64,000 nt of DNA. It comes from Monomorium pharaonis (lineage: Eukaryota > Arthropoda > Insecta > Hymenoptera > Formicidae). The DNA lies in assembly GCF_013373865.1 (NCBI RefSeq), contig NC_050470.1, positions 992,001-1,056,000 of the forward strand, written 5' to 3'. Both the position numbers and the translations under genes were made by a program. Numbering within the stretch: position 1 is the first letter of the stretch; every line of letters begins with the position of its first letter. The notes under the pieces were generated by a model that was not told the origin of the DNA, searched no databases, and saw only the letters and a program-made list of their open reading frames with translations. This document shows, piece after piece, positions 63,361 through 64,000 of this stretch.

Positions 63361-63935
63361 TGTACAGTTTGTCCTCGCAAACTCTGGGACGATCACGTCG
63401 AAAGAATTCGCACATCGCGACGGAGTCGAATGTGAAAAAGAAAAAAAAAATGCTATTACGAAATCCCGTCGCGACTCGATCAGCCTTCGTGAAAACGTTT
63501 GAACGCATCCTCTCGCAATTATTCGAGAAAAAATTTATCCTCGATGTGACTATCGACATTCCGCGATAATTGATTTATTTTTCCCGTCCATCGCAAAATT
63601 AAGACTTTAATTAGGTATTGTTCGAAATTAGTAATAATTCAAAATTTAAATAAATTCAAATTTCCATGCAAATGTATGCGTGTGTATGCACATATTGTGC
63701 GCATAAATGTATGTGTGTACGTATGGTACGTAGCATATGTATGTAAAATATAAATTGAGTTTTGAAATATTTATGCTATGTTTAGTAATCATTTTTGTAT
63801 CATTGTTATATAACATAGAAATTACTTATTAATTAAGGATATTACTTATTATACAATTATCTATATTTTATATGTATATTCTTTGTATTTGTAAAAAATT
63901 ATGAAAAAAGGGAATATTTTTAATTTGTATTGTAG
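61792..63935. other. Divergent 5' region with GC-rich and CT-repeat DNA
   Basis: Lies between the DHHC gene (minus) and the probable gene starting at 63977 (plus). Much of 61800-63560 is GC-richer and may hold promoters and 5' UTR exons for both. A TGCG-type repeat occurs at 62849-62879 and CT runs at 62398-62426 and 63239-63358. ORFs here are mostly low complexity. Confidence 0.5.
63239..63358. repeat. Compound (CT)n / poly-C tract
   Basis: CT repeats interrupted by a run of 15 C (63279-63293), followed by about 32 further CT units. It gives rise to spurious Leu-Ser and Arg-Glu ORFs. Confidence 0.95.
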
Positions 63936-63976
63936 TGCTACTGTAAGGACTTGGCACGAAACAGGACATCCGAAAA

Positions 63977-64000
63977 ATGCAGCAGCAATCAGTAATGGAA
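63977..64000 (+). CDS. Probable first coding exon, cut by the window end
   Basis: A consensus acceptor (TTTGTATTGTAG, ending 63935) is followed by 41 bases and then GAAAAATGC, giving MQQQSVME open to the last base. The frame that would read through from 63936 without this ATG is also open (ATVRTWHETG...). Most likely this is the start of a gene transcribed rightward with a 5' UTR intron. The product cannot be named. Confidence 0.4.

Noticed and set aside
63100..63569. ORFs of 76-148 codons around the CT/poly-C tract
   Set aside because: Low-complexity reads of the repeat on both strands with no domain.

Overview
The window is nuclear DNA from an animal with short exons, small AT-rich introns, GT-AG splice sites and many microsatellites. 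Gene content (TRPA channels of the insect pyrexia type, an IKK kinase, a canopy/seele protein, an SMSr enzyme) points to an insect. Composition and gene set suit a hymenopteran, perhaps an ant; that placement is inference. No bacterial operon, CRISPR array, rRNA gene or viral gene was seen.

Layout, left to right. 1-2666: GC-rich then AT-rich non-coding DNA. 2667-7585 (+): eleven exons for the C-terminal two thirds of a class I myosin (Myo1e/1f type); its first motor exons lie outside the window or are missing. 7586-11964: gene desert. 11965-18397 (-): EHBP1, 17 exons. 19322-20212 (-): canopy family ER protein. 20518-20675 and 21426-21718: two palindromic or TIR-bounded elements. 21835-23112 (-): EED/esc, one coding exon. 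23254-24641 (-): a CENP-M-like protein. 25378-28433 (+): IkB kinase, divergent from CENP-M. 28544-29202 (-): unrecognised 82-residue membrane microprotein. 29775-33918 (-): SEC63. 36582-38534 (+): SAMD8/SMSr. 41311-56167 (+): mitochondrial ribosomal protein S9, whose last intron (12.7 kb) holds two TRPA channel genes on the same strand (46144-49056 and 52839-55523). 56396-58410 (-): mitochondrial arginyl-tRNA synthetase. 59904-61791 (-): DHHC palmitoyltransferase. 63936-64000 (+): probable first coding exon of a gene that leaves the window.

The genes do not form one pathway. Themes that recur are the ER (SEC63, canopy, SMSr), membrane traffic and actin (EHBP1, myosin I, DHHC), mitochondrial translation (MRPS9 next to RARS2, convergent) and chromatin/centromere (EED next to CENP-M). 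The most notable points are the paired TRPA genes nested in an MRPS9 intron, the insect CENP-M candidate packed against EED, a two-copy MITE family with TAA target duplications, and the unrecognised microprotein. Exon boundaries were set by reading splice sites and checking that phases join; no search was run.
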